Counted from the first letter of the stretch, positions 1 to 8,902 are shown. The stretch is DNA of 18,310 nucleotides from an uncultured Planctomycetaceae bacterium (GCA_937967665.1 CALBSZ010000053.1:1-18310), one strand, 5' to 3'. Numbers and translations are program-made. The notes: a model not told the origin generated them from the letters alone.

Positions 1-197
1 ACACGCGGGCGGCAGAGCGAGAACGTCACGGAGACGCGGCTAGACCACGGGTGGAACGGCACGGGGACACAGCATTTTCCAACAAGAGACGAACAGCGCA
101 CCACAAGGACGCGCCACTTCCGTACCCCCACTTCCGTGCAGAGGTTGGGACAGAGACAAGCGAGCTCCGGCGCTGTAAATCACCGTGTCAATTGGCG

Positions 198-243
198 AAA
201 AAAAACCGCTGCACTTACGCGAAACGCACTGTAGGGTCGCAGC
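198..243 (-). terminator. Possible intrinsic terminator after the lipoprotein gene
   Basis: Read on the minus strand, GCUGC (243-239) can pair with GCAGC (212-208), and the interval can hold a weaker inner hairpin. The stem is followed by GG and a run of eight U (205-198). It begins about 20 nt past the stop codon of the lipoprotein gene ending at 262, which is where a terminator is expected. The outer stem is only 5 bp with a long interior, so this is a weak call. The rest of 1-261 shows no convincing gene on either strand; the plus-strand frame there has no recognisable product. Confidence 0.3.
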
Positions 244-261
244 TGTCCCACGCTGCCAGTT

Positions 262-687
262 TCACTCGGTCGAAGCGGGCAGATCGAAACGTAAGGGGCT
301 GGATTCGGCATCCACATCGACGGGGATTTCCACCTCGTCACACAAGGCGTTGCCCACGGCGAGGGCCTCTTGATGTTCGTAGCCGGGAATCCGTTCGGCG
401 GCGAGGTCCTCCTCCAGCGGTGTCGGCTGACCATCGTAAGCCTGAATGCGCGCGATGTGCCGACCGGCATAACAGCCGTCGCCGCGTTGGGTAACGAATT
501 CTCCGTCGCGAATCAGGGCGTATCCAGTGGGCGTCCAGCGCCCCGAATCCTCGGCGGGTTCGAAATAGATCGTTCCGTAGGGCACGGGTTGGCCCTGAAA
601 CTGAACGACACCTCGAACCTGCACTTCACGGGAATCACCGCAACCGCCCAGGCTCGTTGCCAACAAACAGATGGCGGCACGGGCCAC
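262..687 (-). CDS. Small planctomycete-type lipoprotein
   Basis: This is a predicted exported lipoprotein of unknown function. With the GTG start at 687 the protein has 141 residues. It opens with a short hydrophobic signal sequence ending in a lipobox, LGGC at residues 13-16, so Cys16 would be lipidated. The following segment has the pattern VRGVVQFQGQPVPYGTIYFEP, common in small planctomycete lipoproteins that resemble a carboxypeptidase-regulatory-like beta fold. The frame stays open up to a TTG at 768, giving 168 residues, but that adds an Arg/Ser/Cys-rich extension before the signal peptide, so I prefer 687. It follows the DUF1559 gene after about 110 nt, and the two families often occur side by side. 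No enzymatic motif is visible. Confidence 0.7.
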   Translation of the reverse strand: MARAAICLLATSLGGCGDSREVQVRGVVQFQGQPVPYGTIYFEPAEDSGRWTPTGYALIRDGEFVTQRGDGCYAGRHIARIQAYDGQPTPLEEDLAAERIPGYEHQEALAVGNALCDEVEIPVDVDAESSPLRFDLPASTE

Positions 688-801
688 GAGGCCCAGTCGA
701 TCCGTAGTTCGCGCACGGCAACAGGAACTCGACCTTCGCCTGTATCGTTCCGGCCCCACGATTAGCAATCCCCTGAAAAGATCCTGTTGTGGCAGTGACC
801 T

Positions 802-1794
802 CTAGAGTGCGTCCACCGGCACACCATCGGCGCGCTGTGCCATGCGACGAAACACATGAATATTGATGTGCTCGCTCAAGTAATGCACCGAAGCATCGGC
901 CATGGCCACATAGACTCCCCGGGGATGTTTGGACGCAAACGTTCGCTGCTGCTGAGCGTGACTGTTCGGATCGATCGTCGGATCAAAGTGATTAATCGGG
1001 CCGACGGCGTAACACATCGTGCCCATCAGGGCATAGTTTCCGCCACCGTCCGCGGGCCTGGCGGTCGATGCCCACAGCCATCCGAATCCACTGCCCTCGT
1101 GGTAGCGCAGGTTTGTATTCTCGGCCAACATGAACGTGCTTGCGGTTCCGTCCAGGATACTGGCAAAGTCGATCCGCGAGTTGACAAAGAAGACGCCATT
1201 ATCGAAAAAATGCCGCCGGCCCGTAATCGGACCGCTGCCATGGCACTGCGAGTCCGCATCGGTACCGCCGCCAGCCACGGCCGAGTAATCGGTCCGGGCA
1301 CTGGCCCGAGTCGACTGGGGATTGGAGGGGCACTTAAAAGCCGGATTCGGCTCGCGCTGAAACTCGTAATTCGAATAGAGCGTGTTGGCGTACGGCGGCT
1401 GCGGCGATAGAGAATAGTAGAGTCCCACAAAGGGCTTCGACATATCGAACTTGTCGTAGCGGTCTTGCTGCTCCAGAAACGGGAGAATCGCGACCGACCA
1501 GGGAGCTCGGCCGCTGGTATATTGCCCTGGCCGCAGGCCTCCACCGTTTGGACCATGCCTGCACTGGTTGTGCTCGTTCACGCAACCCATGGGAAATCGC
1601 TTGTGAGCGGCGGCATAGTTATGTACGGCGATCGCCAGCTGATGCAGATTGTTTTTGCACTCGGTTTGCCGCGCCGCCTCGCGCGCGGCCTGCACCGCGG
1701 GCAGCAGCAACGCCACCAGAATACCAATGACGGCGATGACGACCAGCAATTCGACCAAAGTAAATCCACGTGGGCGATGCCGATTGCGTGTCAT
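802..1794 (-). CDS. DUF1559 protein with type IV prepilin-like N-terminus
   Basis: This is a 330-residue member of the DUF1559 (SBP_bac_10) family, which is greatly expanded in Planctomycetes. Its role is unproven, but it is thought to be a surface or pseudopilin-like protein. The N-terminus is a textbook prepilin signal: basic residues 1-9, then GFTLVELLVVIAVIGILVAL from Gly10, with cleavage expected between Gly10 and Phe11 and Glu at mature position 5. The hydrophobic helix is followed by the typical LLPAVQAAREAARQTECKNN segment. The C-terminal part has ILDGTASTFMLAEN and a family-typical HPRGVYVAMADASVHYL. The length is normal. ATG at 1794 fits the prepilin leader length, although no clear Shine-Dalgarno sequence precedes it. 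The gene is followed by a lipoprotein gene. Confidence 0.93.
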   Translation of the reverse strand: MTRNRHRPRGFTLVELLVVIAVIGILVALLLPAVQAAREAARQTECKNNLHQLAIAVHNYAAAHKRFPMGCVNEHNQCRHGPNGGGLRPGQYTSGRAPWSVAILPFLEQQDRYDKFDMSKPFVGLYYSLSPQPPYANTLYSNYEFQREPNPAFKCPSNPQSTRASARTDYSAVAGGGTDADSQCHGSGPITGRRHFFDNGVFFVNSRIDFASILDGTASTFMLAENTNLRYHEGSGFGWLWASTARPADGGGNYALMGTMCYAVGPINHFDPTIDPNSHAQQQRTFASKHPRGVYVAMADASVHYLSEHINIHVFRRMAQRADGVPVDAL

Positions 1795-1851
1795 AGCAGT
1801 TTGCCGAAATAGAAAGTGGAACAGCTACAGAAGAGAATTGTGTCCGTCTTC

Positions 1852-1891
1852 ATTCTAACTTGCCTGAATGCATGCCGTCGCGAAATGCATG
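1852..1891 (-). promoter_or_regulatory. Candidate promoter and repeated octamer upstream of DUF1559 gene
   Basis: The 177-nt gap between the regulator gene and the DUF1559 gene is more AT-rich than its surroundings. It holds two copies of AATGCATG (1867-1874 and 1884-1891), 17 bp apart, each containing the palindrome ATGCAT. On the minus strand TAGAAT (1857-1852) could be a -10 element, but I see no good -35 box. Two helical-phase-like copies could be an operator. This is pattern recognition only. Confidence 0.22.
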
Positions 1892-1971
1892 ATGGTTTTC
1901 CGTCAGGCTGTTGCAAATTTACTGTCTTTAGTAGAGATGTCATAGTGCCCGAATCCTGTGGATTACTGGGA

Positions 1972-3132
1972 TCAGGGTATTTCGCCCCGATATTCGCCGG
2001 GCGTTTGACCCGTTGACTGGCGGAAGATTTGCACCAGGTATTGAGGCGAGGCGTAGCCCACGCGGCGCGCGATGGCGGCCAGATCGAGTTCCGTTGTCTG
2101 CAGCAGTAGCTTAACCTGTTCGATACGGACGCGCGTGATTTCTTCGTTCGGTGTTCGCCCGATGGCAGCCTTCATGCGGCGTTCCAGAGAGCTGCGGGAC
2201 ATCGGCACTTGTTTAAGAATGTCGTTAACCGAGATACCATTCGCGGCGTTCTCGCGAACGAACCGCATGGCCGCGGCCACAAGGCGGTCGTCGATCGCCA
2301 GCACGTCCGACGATGCGCGGACTTCGATCCCCAGCGGCTCCACCAAGATCGGCTGCTGGGGCGGCTTCCTGCCGTCCATCATTTCGGCCAACAATTCCGC
2401 CGCTTGATAGCCGATTTGTTCGGCATTCAAGCGAACACTGGACAGTGGCGGCGAGGACATCGTACACAGCGTCTCGTCGTTTTCGACCCCGACCACCGCG
2501 ACATGTTCGGGGACCGAGACGCCCGCGCGGGCGCAGGCGTCGAGCAGGAAGAAACCAAGTTGATCGGTGCAAGCCATGACACCACATGGTTTCGGCAGAG
2601 AAGCGACCCACGCGGCCAGCGCTTCCTGATTGCCTTCCCATTGGGCGGGACGTTCCGGTTCGCCACTCGGTTTGTATTCGTGACAGCTGAAACCTGCCTC
2701 TTGTAGCACCTCAATGAAATTAGCCCGGCGTTCGTCGAAGTAGATTTCCGTGTCGGTCTCGAGCACGGCGAAGTTGCGAAAGCCCCGGTCGAGCAGATGG
2801 GTCGCAATCACTTCCCCAAGTGCATGGTTGTCGACGCCGACCCACGGCAAGTCCGGGCATAGTCGCGGCGAACGCAACTCAATCGCGGGCACACCGGTCT
2901 TCCGAACTGCTTGGGCCATCGAGCGGCTACCGGTGCGGGTGAGTATGCCGTCGCCGCGCCAGTTCGCCAGCCACAGCGGGACTTTCGAATCGAGTGCTCG
3001 CAGTTCCATCGATACCGACCAGCCGCCCTGCTCGTTCATATATCGCCGTACACCGCGCAGCAGTCCCCGTCCATACGACCGAGAAGTCTCGATCAACAGC
3101 GCGACGAGCTTCGTTTTCGCTCTTCTGGCCAT
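1972..3132 (-). CDS. XylR-type transcriptional regulator (LacI-like sensor + AraC HTH)
   Basis: This is a predicted sugar-responsive regulator of 386 residues. Residues 1 to about 275 form a LacI/periplasmic-binding-protein-like sensor: KLVALLIETSRSYGRGLLRG at the start, then WVGVDNHALGEVIATHLLDRGF, GVMACTDQLGFFLLDACARAG and VAVVGVENDETLCT. The last roughly 100 residues are an AraC-family helix-turn-helix with SRSSLERRMKAAIGRTPNEEI and IARRVGYASPQYLVQIFRQ. This order is that of E. coli XylR and its many planctomycete relatives, which lack an N-terminal LacI HTH. The frame extends to a TTG at 3186, but ATG at 3132 starts exactly where homologous proteins begin. It lies 116 nt downstream of the sulfatase gene and in the same direction, so it is a candidate controller of the glycan genes. 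The ligand is unknown. Confidence 0.9.
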   Translation of the reverse strand: MARRAKTKLVALLIETSRSYGRGLLRGVRRYMNEQGGWSVSMELRALDSKVPLWLANWRGDGILTRTGSRSMAQAVRKTGVPAIELRSPRLCPDLPWVGVDNHALGEVIATHLLDRGFRNFAVLETDTEIYFDERRANFIEVLQEAGFSCHEYKPSGEPERPAQWEGNQEALAAWVASLPKPCGVMACTDQLGFFLLDACARAGVSVPEHVAVVGVENDETLCTMSSPPLSSVRLNAEQIGYQAAELLAEMMDGRKPPQQPILVEPLGIEVRASSDVLAIDDRLVAAAMRFVRENAANGISVNDILKQVPMSRSSLERRMKAAIGRTPNEEITRVRIEQVKLLLQTTELDLAAIARRVGYASPQYLVQIFRQSTGQTPGEYRGEIP

Positions 3133-3248
3133 TGTGTCAGCGAGTTCCCTTGCTGGCAGCCTCCAACAACTTGATCCACGGGCCAAGGTATTTTGCGTTA
3201 TCAGTGGTTTAAATCGAGGCAGAAACCTCTATGCAACGACGATCCCTT

Positions 3249-4628
3249 TCATCCTTTCACGCGTCCCACTTCCCGCGCAGTCGTTTCCAGTTCGCGTTCA
3301 AATTGATCGAGTCGTTGACGAAGTCGTTCGACAACATCGGGGTGTTGTTGCGGGACGTTGTTCGATTCGCCAAGGTCGGCTGAAAGGTCGAACAAAGCGA
3401 TACCGCGGTGACGCCACGTCGTCGCATTGACATCGACCAGCAGTTTCCACTTCCCCATCCGGATCCCCGCGCGTTTGCCGTGGCGGGCATGGTAGATGAA
3501 GGCGTCATAGGGTGATCGAGCGTCGGGTTCACCGAAGAGGATGTCGCTGATGTTCTTACCGTCGATGACGCGATCGTCAGGCAATTGGGCTCCCGCCAGC
3601 GCCGAAAAGGTGGGCAGAAAATCCATCACCGTCGCCAAATCGCGGGTGACGACTTTGGATGGGATACGGCCCGGGCCCCAGGCAATGCAGGGGACACGCA
3701 ATCCGCCCTCCCAGGCCTGCTGCTTCTTCCCCCGCAGCGGAGCATTGGAGCCAAACCATTCGGCTTTAACCCCCCAGTTCCCAGTATCCGCGCCGTTGTC
3801 TGATGTGAAAATGACGATGGTGTCTTGTTCCAGGTTCAGCTCATGCAGCGTGTTCAGGATTTGGCCGGTGCTCCAATCGATCGTCTCCACCGTATCCCCG
3901 TAGAGCCCGCCGTTGCTCTGGCCGCGGAATCGCTCGGACGCGGCAATGGGGCCATGGGGCATCGGGTGGGACAGAAATAGAAAAAACGGCGTGCTCTTCT
4001 TCGACTTGATCCACGCGATGGCGTCGGCGGTCAATTCTTCGCTGAGTTGCTCAACCGGCAGGAACGGTACGGGCTCTTCGTTCCGGAGAAACAGGTCCGA
4101 GTACTCGCCGCGCTTGCGCATGATTTCGGTACGGAAACAATGCCCCAGCGGTGTGCCATAGAAGTATTCAAAACCGTGTCGCGTCGGGTAGAACGGCGGT
4201 TGATGCCCGAGGTGCCACTTGCCGATGCAAGCCGTAGCGTAGCCTTTCGATTTGAGCAGCTCGGCGATGGTCACTTCAGCCGGATTCAAGCCGATCCGAT
4301 CAGGCGTGTGCAACGGCGTGCCCAGACCGATCCGTGAGGGGTAGCAGCCGGTCATGAGCGAGGCGCGTGTGGGCGTGCAGATCGGCGCCGCGGCGTAAAA
4401 GTCGGTGAAGCGTATCCCCTCGTTTGCCATACCGTCGAGGTGGGGCGTGTTGATCTTCTCAGACCCGTAGCAACTCAGATCGCCGTAACCCAGATCGTCC
4501 GCGAGGATGATGATAAAGTTCGGCGGGCGGTCCTCTGCAAAAAACGCCGTCGCAGCTGCCGGGAGGAACAGCACAAACGCAACCAAGACGTAAAGCAAGG
4601 AAATCTGATTCAGTCGACGGCCTGGCAT
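3249..4628 (-). CDS. Exported arylsulfatase (formylglycine-type)
   Basis: The product hydrolyses sulfate esters, probably on a sulfated glycan, outside the cytoplasm. The 459-residue protein has a signal peptide (residues 1 to about 31) and the core motifs of the type I sulfatase family. These are the metal-binding LADDLGYGD with Asp44/Asp45, the formylglycine sequon CTPTR at 84-88 (Cys84 converted to formylglycine), KWHLGH with Lys137 and His139, SHPMPHGP with His221 and His225, and TSDNGAD with Asp277/Asn278. The length is normal. Its ATG overlaps the TAA of the PhoD-like gene by one base (TAATG), which points to translational coupling. An AGAGGGA about 12 nt upstream may be the ribosome site. 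The only SUMF-type protein in the window lacks the catalytic cysteines, so maturation must rely on an enzyme encoded elsewhere. Substrate specificity cannot be told from the sequence. Confidence 0.95.
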   Translation of the reverse strand: MPGRRLNQISLLYVLVAFVLFLPAAATAFFAEDRPPNFIIILADDLGYGDLSCYGSEKINTPHLDGMANEGIRFTDFYAAAPICTPTRASLMTGCYPSRIGLGTPLHTPDRIGLNPAEVTIAELLKSKGYATACIGKWHLGHQPPFYPTRHGFEYFYGTPLGHCFRTEIMRKRGEYSDLFLRNEEPVPFLPVEQLSEELTADAIAWIKSKKSTPFFLFLSHPMPHGPIAASERFRGQSNGGLYGDTVETIDWSTGQILNTLHELNLEQDTIVIFTSDNGADTGNWGVKAEWFGSNAPLRGKKQQAWEGGLRVPCIAWGPGRIPSKVVTRDLATVMDFLPTFSALAGAQLPDDRVIDGKNISDILFGEPDARSPYDAFIYHARHGKRAGIRMGKWKLLVDVNATTWRHRGIALFDLSADLGESNNVPQQHPDVVERLRQRLDQFERELETTAREVGRVKG

Positions 4629-6466
4629 TACGGCTGGTCCCTCTTCGCATCGAGTGTGGTGATCGATTCAGCGTAGGCCAAGTCGCCGGTGTAGCCATCG
4701 TGCCAACGGACAACGACTTGTGGCTGGTCATAAGCGACCCATTGATAGCCCGATCCTTTCGGCGTGCCGACCTTCAGCACATTGTTTACCTGGACGACGG
4801 CATAGTATGTGTTGCGGATGCGCTGGTAGGGCAGGTTGTTGGGGAACCCCGTCACCCAACGAAGCTCGACGTCGCGGCCCATGCTCTTCCAATTTCCGCC
4901 AGTGGGCGGATTACCGAGCGTTCCCAAAGGGTGGCCCGTGGAACCAAGTGGACCGCACATCATTTCGAAAACGTTGTCGGTGATCTTTACCGAGGCCGAA
5001 GCGTGGACGTCGCCGGTGAAGATCAGCACGGGCTTCTTTACTGCGTCGAGCAGCTTGATGAGTCGCTCGCGTTGATGCAAAAACGAGGGGAAGCCATCGC
5101 CTTTATCGTCCTTGTCGTCGCCGCCCACGTGCGCTGCCGTGTGGTAGATCACCCAAGGATCGGGGCTGATAACGAAGATGAAGTCGGCATCCGTGTTCCG
5201 CACACCTTCGACAAACCATTTCTCCTGCGCTGGTCCCAGGATGAACAGACGGGGGTCGGAGCGGTCCTTCGGGTTTCGGTTAGACCGTTCCCCGCGCGTA
5301 TCGAGCGCAAAGAAGTGGCAGTTCGCGATCTTCCAGTCGTAATAGTGGTGCGTGCCGATGCTGTAGGACAAAGTCTCGTCCGCCTTCGCGGGCGGATTGA
5401 TCTGCAGGCGATGCGCATCGACGACTTGCGTTAATCCATAGACACCCGCGTTCTTCGGAGCGTTGCGGCGTCTGCCGAAATTCTCACCGCGAGTGTAGTT
5501 GCCCAAATGAATCGTGCTGACGGTGGCAGGATCCAGATCCGTAAAGTCGGCATTCGGATCGACCAGCACGTCGCTCCCGGCGGTCACTGTGCCCTTCCCG
5601 AACCGAACGCGCCCGGACTGCGGCCCGCGATAATTCGCCCACGACAGGTATTCTTCGTAGCCGCGCAGTCCCAGATCGCGAATCAAATGCAGCCCGTCGC
5701 CTAAACCAATCTGACCACACCCGTGAATGTCCCAGCCGATCTCGTGGTCATCGAAAGTGAATAGCGCCGGCGTGCTACGGAACAAGGACGCGAACGAGCG
5801 TCCTCGTGAAAAATACAGCTTGTAGTTGTCCCGAATTCCGTTGAGTGTGCCGTCGCGGCGTTCTTCATAAATGACATCGCCGTTGACAATCGCGAACATC
5901 GCTTCGTCCGCATGATGTTTGCGGATCATGTCATACGCCGGCGTGCTGGTGTACATGCCGCCGCTCCGGTCAGGGTCCTGGGACGCGCAGTGGCCGATGG
6001 CAAAGGTGACATTGAACAGGCCATCGGGATTGTGGCGATCATCAACGAACGACGTCTTGTTGGGGAGTGTTTTAAAAGAGGGCCAGGCGTCCGAGATTTC
6101 CGAACGCAGGTCCGGCAGGACGCCATCGAGTTGGATGGCGTAGTAGTAGCGGGTATTCGTTTTCAAACCGGGCAACAGCACCGCGGCCGCGTTGTCGCTG
6201 GCGGGCGTTGTCTTGCCTGAGACCTTCGCCGACTCGTTGGTGAGAGGTAGCCGTTCGCCGTAGAGGACCGCAAAGTCCGTCGCCGTCCGCGTCCGCAGCC
6301 AGACTTGGACGGACTGATCCGTGATTCCACCCAGCAGCGGTCCGTGAGAGAGCCCGGCAGTGGCGTAGGGCAGCACGTCGTTGCCGACCGGGTCAGGCCA
6401 CTTCGTATCCTGCGCGCTGAGTGATGTGGTTACTGCGAGGATCATTACGGCCAGTATAGGTTTCAT
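4628..6466 (-). CDS. PhoD-like alkaline phosphatase/phosphodiesterase
   Basis: This is a predicted exported metallophosphoesterase of the PhoD family, 612 residues. It has a signal peptide (residues 1 to about 19). An N-terminal beta domain begins near HGPLLGGITDQSVQVWLRT and ends near residue 135. The catalytic domain shows IGHCAS (about 157-162), NGDVIYEE (195-202), FTFDDHEIGWDIHG (about 236-249) and FTGDVHAS (483-490), which supply the Asp, His and Asn metal ligands expected of PhoD. A beta-rich segment of about 90 residues (roughly 285-375) lies between the DDHE region and the later catalytic core and looks like an insertion compared with short PhoD proteins. The gene starts 10 nt after the DUF1080 gene ends and overlaps the sulfatase gene by one base, so these three genes form one transcript. 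The substrate could be a phosphoester or phosphodiester on a glycan or lipid. Confidence 0.9.
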   Translation of the reverse strand: MKPILAVMILAVTTSLSAQDTKWPDPVGNDVLPYATAGLSHGPLLGGITDQSVQVWLRTRTATDFAVLYGERLPLTNESAKVSGKTTPASDNAAAVLLPGLKTNTRYYYAIQLDGVLPDLRSEISDAWPSFKTLPNKTSFVDDRHNPDGLFNVTFAIGHCASQDPDRSGGMYTSTPAYDMIRKHHADEAMFAIVNGDVIYEERRDGTLNGIRDNYKLYFSRGRSFASLFRSTPALFTFDDHEIGWDIHGCGQIGLGDGLHLIRDLGLRGYEEYLSWANYRGPQSGRVRFGKGTVTAGSDVLVDPNADFTDLDPATVSTIHLGNYTRGENFGRRRNAPKNAGVYGLTQVVDAHRLQINPPAKADETLSYSIGTHHYYDWKIANCHFFALDTRGERSNRNPKDRSDPRLFILGPAQEKWFVEGVRNTDADFIFVISPDPWVIYHTAAHVGGDDKDDKGDGFPSFLHQRERLIKLLDAVKKPVLIFTGDVHASASVKITDNVFEMMCGPLGSTGHPLGTLGNPPTGGNWKSMGRDVELRWVTGFPNNLPYQRIRNTYYAVVQVNNVLKVGTPKGSGYQWVAYDQPQVVVRWHDGYTGDLAYAESITTLDAKRDQP

Positions 6467-6475
6467 TGAATTCCA

Positions 6476-8902
6476 CTACATGTCGGGGGATGGTGATTGC
6501 TTGTCCTGCCGAGCTTCGAGCATCCGCTTGACTCGATCCTGCTCTTTCTTCAGTGCGTTTCCTGTGACTGCCAAGGGGACGAAATCCGGGTCTGCCGTCA
6601 GTTCTTCGTCGGCGGGAATCTTGCGCCAACGCAGGTTGCGGTACCAGACATCCTGCCCGTGATCCTGGAGCCACAGTCGGCCACCGCGCGCATTGAGATC
6701 GGCACCGCGGATCTTCAACAGTTCGACTTGCTTCGCCCATTTTGGATCGGTGTAATCGAACGACAACACGCGTTCGCCATTGACCCAGTGTTCAATGACC
6801 GTGCCTTTGCATTTCACGCGGCCACTGTTCCACTGCCCGAATGGTTTGGTCGCATCTCGTGAAGGAGCCATACAGAAGAAGAGGGAGCCGGCGGCCTGGC
6901 GGGGATTCTCGCCGTACGGGCTGTGGATATTGTCGAGAATCTGATATTCGTACTGCGCCGGCCGATAGTAGACACCGGAGTTGCAGCCCTTGGACACTTT
7001 CCATTCGAAACGCAACTCGAAGTCGTCCGGTACAAGTGATTTGGTGTACGTTACCGGTCCGCCGCTCTTCGCGCGGTACAAGGCGCCGTCCTCAATGACC
7101 CAGTTGCCGCTGTGTTGCCAACCGTCAAAGCTCTTGCCGTCGAACAGGCTGACATAAGCAGGATGATCCGCCAGTGATTTTACAGGCACCGTAGTGAGAC
7201 CGCATTCTTCCTTGCCAATAGAATAAACGATGTACAGTTTGCCATCATGTTCGTAACCGTAGGGATACGACCATTGCTTGCTCTTGGCCGCTCCCGCAAA
7301 TCTTGGCGCCTCCGACTTGCCGTGACGAATGCGCCACATCGAGGACAGGGTGCTCTCTCCCGGTTGGCTGACAGAGAGGACCAGGGTATCACGATTCCCG
7401 AGGTTGGAAATCAGATACAGCTGCCCCGTACTCAGCTTTCCGAAATACGCCTTCGCCCGCGGCATGGGCAGATTACTCCGTGCGGCTTTCGACCAGGTGC
7501 GGCCATGGTCCATACTGGTTGATACCCAGGCGACTCCGCCACCGCCACGGATGACAGCGATCACACGATCCTCCTCCGACCAGACGGTTGTCTCGGCAAA
7601 GCTCGGCTTGAGCCCGGCTTTGTAGGGAATAAGACCGGAATCCCATTGGGTCAGATCATCGCCGCGGCTGATGGCGACCACGGGCAGGCCGTCTTTGTCC
7701 TGCCCGCCGGTAATATAGTTGCCGTTTGCCATGCGGACCGGTTCGTCGTAGGGCCAGCAGTTCTTCATGACGATGCCGCGTGACTGCCAGCGGTCCGTCC
7801 GCTCGTCCAGAACAAAGGCCTCCGCCTGGAGACCCGGAAAGCGACGCCCCGGTATGCCGACGCCGAATCGCGCACAAATTGTCCACAGTTCACCCTGATG
7901 AACGAATAGCACCCCGTGACTGTGTCGTTCGTTGCCTTCGAAGCCGGGGGCAATGACTTCGAGTTCCGACCAGGTGCGGCCGCCATCACGGGACCGCTTG
8001 CCCCGCAGCGTTTCGTGGGGGCCGTTCTCGTTCACCGGGCTGTTGGCCCAGTTGGCATACATGACGCCCCGGTGTTCGACAATCGCCGCGCCGTGCAGGA
8101 ATTTGTAGTCGTCCGGCGCAGGACGGTGAATCGTGCGATGCTCGATACCATTGACGAAGGGAATTTTTGTGACGTCGGACGGAATGGGCGGTCCGGTCCA
8201 CAGCGTGAAGGGCCGAGGCAGCGCGGGAACTTCGTGAGTCGCGGTCACCGGTTTGTAAGCAGCCGCCAGCTTTTCCGCGTCGAGCGGCTGGTCGAGAAGG
8301 CGTATTTCGTCCAAGGCTCCGACAAAATTCTGCCAGATACGGCCGTTGTCATCGACGCCGCCGAACGTCAGCGCGGCGTTGGTCGGCGGGACCGGTTGTG
8401 TGAGATCCACTTGCCCGGCGCGTTTCCCATTCACCCATAACTCGGCGCTGTCCCGGCGAACAACCACGCCAATCAAATGCCAGTGGCCCGGACGCGGCAC
8501 GGCGGCTGCATGAACCGTTGCCCACTTGCCCTGCCATACATACAGCCGAATGCGGTTGTCTTTGTCAATCATCACTCCCCACTGACGCTGGTCCAGTGAG
8601 TAGCAATTCTTCGCGGCGATCATCTGCTGCCGGCCGCTTAGACGATAAGGGTTTACCCAGGCGGTCAGTGTAAAGCCGGTTGCGTGGCTCGCGAGCCGTT
8701 CCGAGTCGTTGACCTTCAGGAGAGAACTGCCATCGAACACAACGCTGTTACCACGCACGCCGACAGCGGTCCCGATGGCACCCTGAACACTGAAGTCCGT
8801 CGGTGTTTGGAGGGAGTCGAGGGACCACGAACGTTCGTCGGCCGGGAGAAGGGACGCGATCGACAACAGACCGACAATAAGGATCCTCGAAAGGTGACGC
8901 AT
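6476..8902 (-). CDS. LamG + sialidase-like propeller + DUF1080 multidomain exported protein
   Basis: This 808-residue exported protein combines three modules. After a signal peptide (MRHLSRILIVGLLSIASLLP) comes a concanavalin A-like/LamG domain at about 45-215 (GFTLTAWVNP, HWHLIGVVV, ELWVNGKR, GALDEIRLLD). Next is a sialidase-like beta-propeller at about 240-575 with Asp-boxes SRDGGRTW (304-311) and SMDHGRTW (463-470). The last is a DUF1080 domain (PF06439, 3-keto-disaccharide hydrolase family) at about 583-762, with LFDGKSFDGW, FELRFEWKVSKGCNSGVYYR, YEYQILDN and QWNSGRVKCKG. The C-terminal 40 residues are charged and helical. The frame reaches a further start at 9007, but ATG at 8902 puts the signal peptide first. 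It is the first gene of the tight DUF1080-PhoD-sulfatase set. A true neuraminidase activity is not implied, since the propeller fold is shared by many glycan-active proteins. Confidence 0.9.
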   Translation of the reverse strand: MRHLSRILIVGLLSIASLLPADERSWSLDSLQTPTDFSVQGAIGTAVGVRGNSVVFDGSSLLKVNDSERLASHATGFTLTAWVNPYRLSGRQQMIAAKNCYSLDQRQWGVMIDKDNRIRLYVWQGKWATVHAAAVPRPGHWHLIGVVVRRDSAELWVNGKRAGQVDLTQPVPPTNAALTFGGVDDNGRIWQNFVGALDEIRLLDQPLDAEKLAAAYKPVTATHEVPALPRPFTLWTGPPIPSDVTKIPFVNGIEHRTIHRPAPDDYKFLHGAAIVEHRGVMYANWANSPVNENGPHETLRGKRSRDGGRTWSELEVIAPGFEGNERHSHGVLFVHQGELWTICARFGVGIPGRRFPGLQAEAFVLDERTDRWQSRGIVMKNCWPYDEPVRMANGNYITGGQDKDGLPVVAISRGDDLTQWDSGLIPYKAGLKPSFAETTVWSEEDRVIAVIRGGGGVAWVSTSMDHGRTWSKAARSNLPMPRAKAYFGKLSTGQLYLISNLGNRDTLVLSVSQPGESTLSSMWRIRHGKSEAPRFAGAAKSKQWSYPYGYEHDGKLYIVYSIGKEECGLTTVPVKSLADHPAYVSLFDGKSFDGWQHSGNWVIEDGALYRAKSGGPVTYTKSLVPDDFELRFEWKVSKGCNSGVYYRPAQYEYQILDNIHSPYGENPRQAAGSLFFCMAPSRDATKPFGQWNSGRVKCKGTVIEHWVNGERVLSFDYTDPKWAKQVELLKIRGADLNARGGRLWLQDHGQDVWYRNLRWRKIPADEELTADPDFVPLAVTGNALKKEQDRVKRMLEARQDKQSPSPDM

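Noticed and set aside
51..494. Plus-strand frame of 147 codons at the left edge
   Set aside because: The translation is rich in Arg, His and Pro with no domain or signal peptide, and it overlaps the lipoprotein gene on the other strand.
2750..3430. Long plus-strand frame of 226 codons
   Set aside because: It lies antisense to the XylR-like regulator and the sulfatase, both with strong family motifs, and its own translation is Arg/Ser-rich with no recognisable domain.
4700..5434. Long plus-strand frame of 244 codons
   Set aside because: It is antisense to the PhoD-like gene, where the catalytic motifs are intact; the plus-strand translation shows no domain and is typical of a GC-rich shadow frame.
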